In this document: piece after piece, positions 7,215-10,582 of the stretch | Layout of the letters: every line of letters starts with the position of its first letter | Numbering within the stretch: the stretch's first letter is position 1 | Source: CAYSBK01 sp964429265 | GTDB taxonomy: Bacteria; Planctomycetota; Phycisphaerae; Sedimentisphaerales; Anaerobacaceae | DNA length: 10,582 bases | Direction: 5' to 3' | NCBI GenBank assembly: GCA_964429265.1 | Contig: CAYSBK010000077.1 | Coordinates: 1 to 10,582 of the forward strand | Program-made: the position numbers and the translations under genes | Notes under the pieces: model-generated | Seen by the model: the letters and a program-made list of their open reading frames with translations, nothing else | Databases searched by the model: none | What the model was told of the DNA's origin: nothing

Positions 7215-7251
7215 GGGGAGATGACGTTCCGGTCCCTGAGGTCATCTCCCC
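7215..7251 (-). terminator. Intrinsic terminator after the flagellin gene
   Basis: An 11-base perfect stem (GGGGAGATGAC at 7215-7225, GTCATCTCCCC at 7241-7251) with a 15-base loop is followed on the minus strand by TTTTGCGG. It lies 31 bases beyond the flagellin stop and should separate the very abundant flagellin message from fliS and the CBS gene. Confidence 0.88.
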
Positions 7252-7282
7252 TGTTTGGTCGAATCAGTCGACCTGCCCGCGC

Positions 7283-8095
7283 TTAACGCAGCAGTGTCAA
7301 CGCCATCTGCGGCATCGTGTTGGCCTGCGCCAGCATCGCCACGCCGGCGTTCGCCAGAACCTGCGTCTTGGTCATATTGGCCATTTCGGTCGCCACATCA
7401 ACGTCGGAAATACGCGACTCCGATGCGGTCAGGTTCTCGGCCTGGATGTTCAACACCGCAACGGTGTTCTCCAGGCGGTTCATCTTGGCACCGAAAGATG
7501 CTCTGGCGCTCGTGGCGGCCGTTATCGCCGAGTCCAGCCTCGACAGCGCCGACTGTGCATTGTCTACGGAGTCGATGCTCAGTGAATCAATGCCCAGGCC
7601 GGTCTTGGTCACGTCGGTCATACTGACCGTGATGCTGTCGCTGCTGCTGCCGAACACGATCGAAACAGTGCCGGTGGCGCTGTTGAGCAGGGTCGTGCCG
7701 TTGAACTTGGCCGAGCCGGCGATACGCTCGATCTCGTTGGCCAGTTCGTCGAACTCGCTGTCCATCAGGGACCTCTGAGCAGAGGAGTACGTCCCGGTGG
7801 CGGCCTGCTCGGCAAGCTGCTTCATACGAACCAGCAGGTTGTCGATGGTCTGCATACCACCCTCGGCCGTCTGCAGCAGGCTGATGCCGTCCTGGGCGTT
7901 GCGAACGCCCTGCTGCAACACGGCGATGTCGGCCCGCATTAACTCGCGGACTGCCAGACCCGCCGCGTCATCCTTGGCGGTGTTGATCCGCAGGCCGGAC
8001 GACAGCCTCTCGACCGACTTGGCCAGGGCATCGTAGCTCTCGCCCAGGTACCGGGCGGCGTTCGCGGCCATAATGTTGTTCTTGATTGCTAACAT
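7283..8095 (-). CDS. fliC: Flagellin (short form, D0/D1 core only)
   Basis: This is the subunit of the flagellar filament, exported through the flagellar type III system. It has 270 residues, about the minimal size. The N-terminal D0/D1 block is clear: RLSSGLRINTAKDDAAGLAV at 30-49, then NAQDGISLLQTAEGGM and a segment like the TLR5-contact helix with Arg90, Leu94 and Glu114. The C-terminal block is RISDVDVATEM followed by MTKTQVLANAGVAMLAQAN, ending in LTLLR. Between them, about residues 136-195 form only a short Ser/Thr/Val-rich linker, so the surface D2/D3 domains of enteric flagellins are missing. The ATG at 8095 has AAGGAG 8 bases upstream. A sigma28-like promoter and a strong terminator frame the gene as its own transcription unit. 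The central Ser/Thr residues could be glycosylation targets, which is inference. Confidence 0.97.
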   Translation of the reverse strand: MLAIKNNIMAANAARYLGESYDALAKSVERLSSGLRINTAKDDAAGLAVRELMRADIAVLQQGVRNAQDGISLLQTAEGGMQTIDNLLVRMKQLAEQAATGTYSSAQRSLMDSEFDELANEIERIAGSAKFNGTTLLNSATGTVSIVFGSSSDSITVSMTDVTKTGLGIDSLSIDSVDNAQSALSRLDSAITAATSARASFGAKMNRLENTVAVLNIQAENLTASESRISDVDVATEMANMTKTQVLANAGVAMLAQANTMPQMALTLLR

Positions 8096-8103
8096 AGTCT
8101 TGA

Positions 8104-8133
8104 CTCCTTAAAGAACACAAATCACTTTGTTCT
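8104..8133 (-). promoter_or_regulatory. Flagellin ribosome binding site with adjoining hairpin
   Basis: On the minus strand AAGGAG (8104-8109) lies 8 bases before the flagellin ATG. Immediately upstream is an imperfect hairpin: AGAACAAA reads into a 4-base loop and back through TTT and GTTCT, with a 2-base bulge (8133 to 8112). The leader from about 8212 carries four GGA motifs, one of them in the ribosome binding site. This arrangement recalls CsrA-controlled flagellin leaders, but CsrA binding here is inference. Confidence 0.55.
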
Positions 8134-8219
8134 CCGCGTTTTCGCCCCGCCGAGTCAATTGCATACACAACATCCACTTTCCAACTGGTTGGGGGCCAAA
8201 TCCCAGTTCTCAATAGGCA

Positions 8220-8246
8220 TTATCGTCCAGCTTTGGTGCGACTTGA
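8220..8246 (-). promoter_or_regulatory. Sigma28 (FliA)-like promoter of the flagellin gene
   Basis: Read on the minus strand, TCAAGTCG (8246-8239) is followed by exactly 11 bases and then GACGATAA (8227-8220). Against the known sigma28 pattern TAAAGTTT-N11-GCCGATAA this is 5 of 8 at -35 and 7 of 8 at -10 with the correct spacing. The predicted transcription start is near 8212, about 117 bases before the flagellin ATG. Its position before flagellin is exactly what is expected for a late flagellar gene. Confidence 0.75.
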
Positions 8247-8283
8247 GCGGTTTTTTCGACAAAATGCCGGTATGGTGAGCTTC

Positions 8284-8312
8284 TTGCCGGGGTTGCACTG
8301 CCGTCGTATACT
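8284..8312 (+). promoter_or_regulatory. Sigma70-type promoter of the flagellin-adjacent glycosyltransferase
   Basis: TTGCCG (8284-8289) and TATACT (8307-8312) are separated by 17 bases. Transcription would start near 8319, about 72 bases before the ATG at 8391. The leader contains a short inverted repeat, ACGTTC (8342-8347) and GAACGT (8357-8362). Divergent transcription from the flagellin promoter begins roughly 105 bases away. Confidence 0.55.
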
Positions 8313-8390
8313 GGCCCACGGTAGGCCTGCAAGGCTCGGTAACGTTCCCGATTGCCGAACGTGTACGCCAGGCTTTATTTGCCGTAAAAG

Positions 8391-9404
8391 ATGCGACACA
8401 ACGAAAAAAGATTGCTCGTATTCAACTGCCACGAGGCATGGGTTTACCAGCTCGGATGGCTGGGATACCCTCTCGACATAATTATCGGTCTAAAAGGCAG
8501 ACACACCGCCGGTTGGGACCACAGGATTCGCCCCGTACCGCCCGGGGCCAGGCTGCTGAGTTTACCACAGGCCCTGGCCTCGAAGAGTCGCTATTACTGC
8601 ATAATCGCCCACAACATAACCGACCTGCTGGATGTCAAGCACCGCCCTGAACCTCGCCTGCTGGTCCTTCACTCCACCATTGAAGGACGCATCGCCGAAG
8701 AAAAAGCCCGCACCGACGCCGGCCAACTCAGGGCGATGCTCCACCGATACCTCCAGCTCACAGGCTGCCACGCGATCGCCACCAGCGGCCTCAAGCTCAA
8801 CTCCTGGGGCCTGGCAGGCGACGACGACGTCGTACCGTTCGGTGTCGACCCTGATGATTACCTGCCCTATACGGGTGAAAAACCCTGCGGGCTGCGGATA
8901 TGCAATTTCGTGGCGAGCCGCAGGCGAATCCTCTTATGGGACCTTCACGAAAAGGCTTTTGCGGATGTCCCCATCCGTCTCGTCGGACACAATCCCGGGA
9001 TACCCGGTGCCGCTGCCTCGCGCAACTGGGACCACCTGAAAGTGCTTCTGCAATCTCACAGGTTCTACGTCCACACGGCCGACCCGGCTTGTGAGGACGG
9101 CTACAATATGGCCACCGTCGAGGCGATGGCCGCGGCAATGCCTGTGCTGACCAACACCAACCCATCTTGTCCGATAGAGCACGGCGTAAGCGGATTTGTC
9201 AGTGACGACCCGGCCGAACTGGGCCGGTACGCAAGGATGCTGCTCAACGACAGGGATCTGGCAGCCTCAATGGGCGAAAAGGCAAGACAGAGCGCCCTGC
9301 AGCGATTCTCCGTAGACCGCTTCAGACAGCGATTCCTCCGTGCGATTGAGAAAGCCCGGCAGAAATGGAAAACCCAAAGCACCACCGACACCGACACACC
9401 ATAG
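8391..9404 (+). CDS. Glycosyltransferase divergent from flagellin
   Basis: This is a GT-B-like sugar transferase of 337 residues. The N-terminal half is poorly conserved (MRHNEKRLLVFNCHEAW, then LLVLHSTIEGR near 90-100). The C-terminal half has the recognisable donor domain: PFGVDPDDY (149-157), the donor region with GHNPGIPG (199-206), YVHTADPACEDGYNMATVEAM (226-246) with an acidic-x7-Glu motif made by Asp236 and Glu244, and then MPVLTNTNP and HGVSGFVSDD. The ATG at 8391 is the earliest possible start, because an in-frame TAA lies at 8385. No Shine-Dalgarno is visible, and a TTG at 8412 is an alternative. The tail after about residue 325 is Lys/Thr-rich and probably disordered. Lying head to head with flagellin and ahead of a FliK-like gene, it may glycosylate flagellin. 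A role in lipopolysaccharide or another glycan is possible. Confidence 0.82.
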   Translation: MRHNEKRLLVFNCHEAWVYQLGWLGYPLDIIIGLKGRHTAGWDHRIRPVPPGARLLSLPQALASKSRYYCIIAHNITDLLDVKHRPEPRLLVLHSTIEGRIAEEKARTDAGQLRAMLHRYLQLTGCHAIATSGLKLNSWGLAGDDDVVPFGVDPDDYLPYTGEKPCGLRICNFVASRRRILLWDLHEKAFADVPIRLVGHNPGIPGAAASRNWDHLKVLLQSHRFYVHTADPACEDGYNMATVEAMAAAMPVLTNTNPSCPIEHGVSGFVSDDPAELGRYARMLLNDRDLAASMGEKARQSALQRFSVDRFRQRFLRAIEKARQKWKTQSTTDTDTP

Positions 9405-9545
9405 ACCGCACCAGCCGCCAGAACCTGGTCGTGCCGGACCTGAGCAGAAGCAGGGTCGCCGGGATGTCATTCAGCCGGCGAATAGAAAGTTGCAGTTCGA
9501 AACACGGTATGATGCCAAGTTTCCAAGCCGCGGTAGTACCCTGCC

Positions 9546-10582
9546 TCAGACCAGCATATTCACCGAACGCCCGTCGAAGAACGTCTGTCTTTCATACGCG
9601 GACGCATAAGCGCTGTGCCTTTGGGGCGGGATAGAGGTTGGGCCGCTCGCTTCCGAGCCGGGCCGGTCGAAGTCACCGAATTGCTGGCGAGAACCATTAT
9701 CGCCGTGCAGTTGCTGCTCGAAAGGTTGGCCCTGGTGCTGGTCCGTCAGCATCACGTCGAGGCGCTTGAGATTTACGCCGGACTGTTGCAGCGTGCTGAC
9801 TATCTGCGGCAGGGCCTGTTCGATCTGGCTCTTGGTCTGGAGCCTGTCCACCTGCAGCATTCCCACAAGCTGTTCGCGGTCCTGGCTGAACTCCACGCGG
9901 ACCTGTCCCAGCTCAGGGGGATTGAGCTTGATGGTGATGGTGCGGGCGCTTGCATCGTCGGCGATGGAGCTTCTGATGGATTCTACAACCTGCCGGCCTA
10001 CGCCACCGGAAAGCTGCTGCGTTCCGCTTTCTTGTGGAGCCGATGCCGCGGCGGATGTCTCTGCCCGGGCCGTCGCCGCGTTCTGCGACACTGCCGACGC
10101 CTCTGCGAAGTGCTCCATACCGGCTTGGTTGTGGGCGGCATTGGTGTCGCCCTGGCTTGCCGGTTCCGCCGTTCCGGGTCTTTCCGGCATACCCTGAACA
10201 TCCTTGGGTGATTGGGCCGAGCCGCCGCCGTAAATGCCGGGCTTGCCTGCAACCCCCGCCGGATTCTTGCCGCTGTTTACGACCCCGAAGCCGCGCTGGC
10301 TCCAAACAAGCCCCTCGGCCGCCACAGATTGCTGTCCCGACGGCTGTTCGATCCTCCCAGCCGACGCATCGGCGCCGGGCTGCGGGTCCACCGGAACGAC
10401 TTGTGGAACCCCGCCGGCTGCGGCCTTTAGGGCCGCTTGCGCGGTTATGCCCCCGGCAGGCATTGTACTGAGCTGGGGCGAACTCGGCCTGGCCGCACCG
10501 TCACCCTCAGTGCCGGTGCCTTCCCCGGCCAGAAGATTTGTAACTGCAGACTGCGGCGCGTCGTTGCCTCGTGCCGGTACTA
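9546..10582 (-). CDS. fliK: Flagellar hook-length control protein FliK (C-terminal part)
   Basis: The gene is cut by the right edge. The frame stays open from 10463 to the end without a stop, so the ATG at 10463 is probably internal and the 344 visible residues are a C-terminal portion. The first 190 or so visible residues are low complexity, rich in Ala, Gly, Pro, Gln and Ser, like the secreted ruler part of FliK. About residues 195-280 form the conserved Flg_hook domain: ITIKLNPPELGQVRVEF, then a middle of MLQVDRLQTKSQIEQALPQI and the end QQSGVNLKRLDVML. The tail is Gln/Ser/Arg-rich and ends in VNMLV. FliK measures hook length during assembly and switches export from hook to filament subunits. 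The gene converges on the glycosyltransferase gene with a 141-base gap in which I see no terminator. Confidence 0.88.
   Translation of the reverse strand, partial: VPARGNDAPQSAVTNLLAGEGTGTEGDGAARPSSPQLSTMPAGGITAQAALKAAAGGVPQVVPVDPQPGADASAGRIEQPSGQQSVAAEGLVWSQRGFGVVNSGKNPAGVAGKPGIYGGGSAQSPKDVQGMPERPGTAEPASQGDTNAAHNQAGMEHFAEASAVSQNAATARAETSAAASAPQESGTQQLSGGVGRQVVESIRSSIADDASARTITIKLNPPELGQVRVEFSQDREQLVGMLQVDRLQTKSQIEQALPQIVSTLQQSGVNLKRLDVMLTDQHQGQPFEQQLHGDNGSRQQFGDFDRPGSEASGPTSIPPQRHSAYASAYERQTFFDGRSVNMLV

Noticed and set aside
6171..7585. Plus-strand open frames opposite the CBS, fliS and flagellin genes
   Set aside because: All lie antisense to proteins with clear family motifs and show no recognisable sequence or ribosome binding site.
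9340..9634. Two small plus-strand frames across the gap between the glycosyltransferase and FliK genes
   Set aside because: Low-complexity translations, no ribosome binding site, and overlap with both neighbours; the 141-base gap at 9405-9545 shows nothing else.
1..10582. Mobile element, phage, CRISPR array, tRNA or rRNA genes
   Set aside because: No transposase or integrase motifs, no repeated spacer pattern, no long terminal repeats and no recognisable tRNA or rRNA signature were seen.

Overview
The window is GC-rich, densely packed bacterial chromosome with no mobile element, CRISPR array or RNA gene that I can see. It looks like a motile, Gram-negative (diderm) bacterium: there is a secreted HtrA/DegP-type protease, a flagellin with its chaperone FliS, and a FliK-type hook-length protein. 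Frequent TTG/GTG starts and the style of the Asd and glycosyltransferase sequences make me think of Planctomycetota (Phycisphaerae-like). That assignment is low-confidence and rests on impression, not a search.

Layout, left to right. (1) 89-1576, plus strand: an HtrA/DegP serine protease with two PDZ domains, closed by a strong intrinsic terminator at 1607-1639. (2) 1710-2699, plus: a bile acid:sodium symporter (BASS) family membrane transporter. (3) 2734-6193, plus: a housekeeping operon behind a good sigma70-type promoter and a leader hairpin. It carries aspartate-semialdehyde dehydrogenase (asd), tRNA pseudouridine synthase A (truA), a GT4-type glycosyltransferase and a YjbQ-family protein. 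The last two starts overlap the preceding stops by 4 bases (TTGA and GTGA). (4) 6258-8095, minus: a flagellar block. A short flagellin gene has a sigma28-like promoter, a structured leader and an intrinsic terminator. It is followed by fliS and then by a two-CBS-domain protein whose TTG start overlaps the fliS stop (TTGA again). (5) 8391-9404, plus: a second glycosyltransferase, divergent from flagellin, with its own sigma70-like promoter. (6) 9546 to the right edge, minus: the C-terminal part of a FliK-like hook-length control protein, cut by the window end.

The right half is a late-flagellar locus. Flagellin is made under a probable FliA (sigma28) promoter and FliS would chaperone it for export. 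The divergent glycosyltransferase is a candidate for modifying the filament, and FliK would set hook length and switch export to filament subunits. The CBS protein coupled to fliS is the least expected member and may link an adenine-nucleotide signal to flagellin handling. The left half is ordinary metabolism, RNA modification and envelope quality control. I see no clearly new multi-gene system. The leads most worth checking are the fliS-CBS coupling, the flagellin/glycosyltransferase pair, and the flagellin leader with several GGA motifs around a hairpin next to the ribosome binding site.
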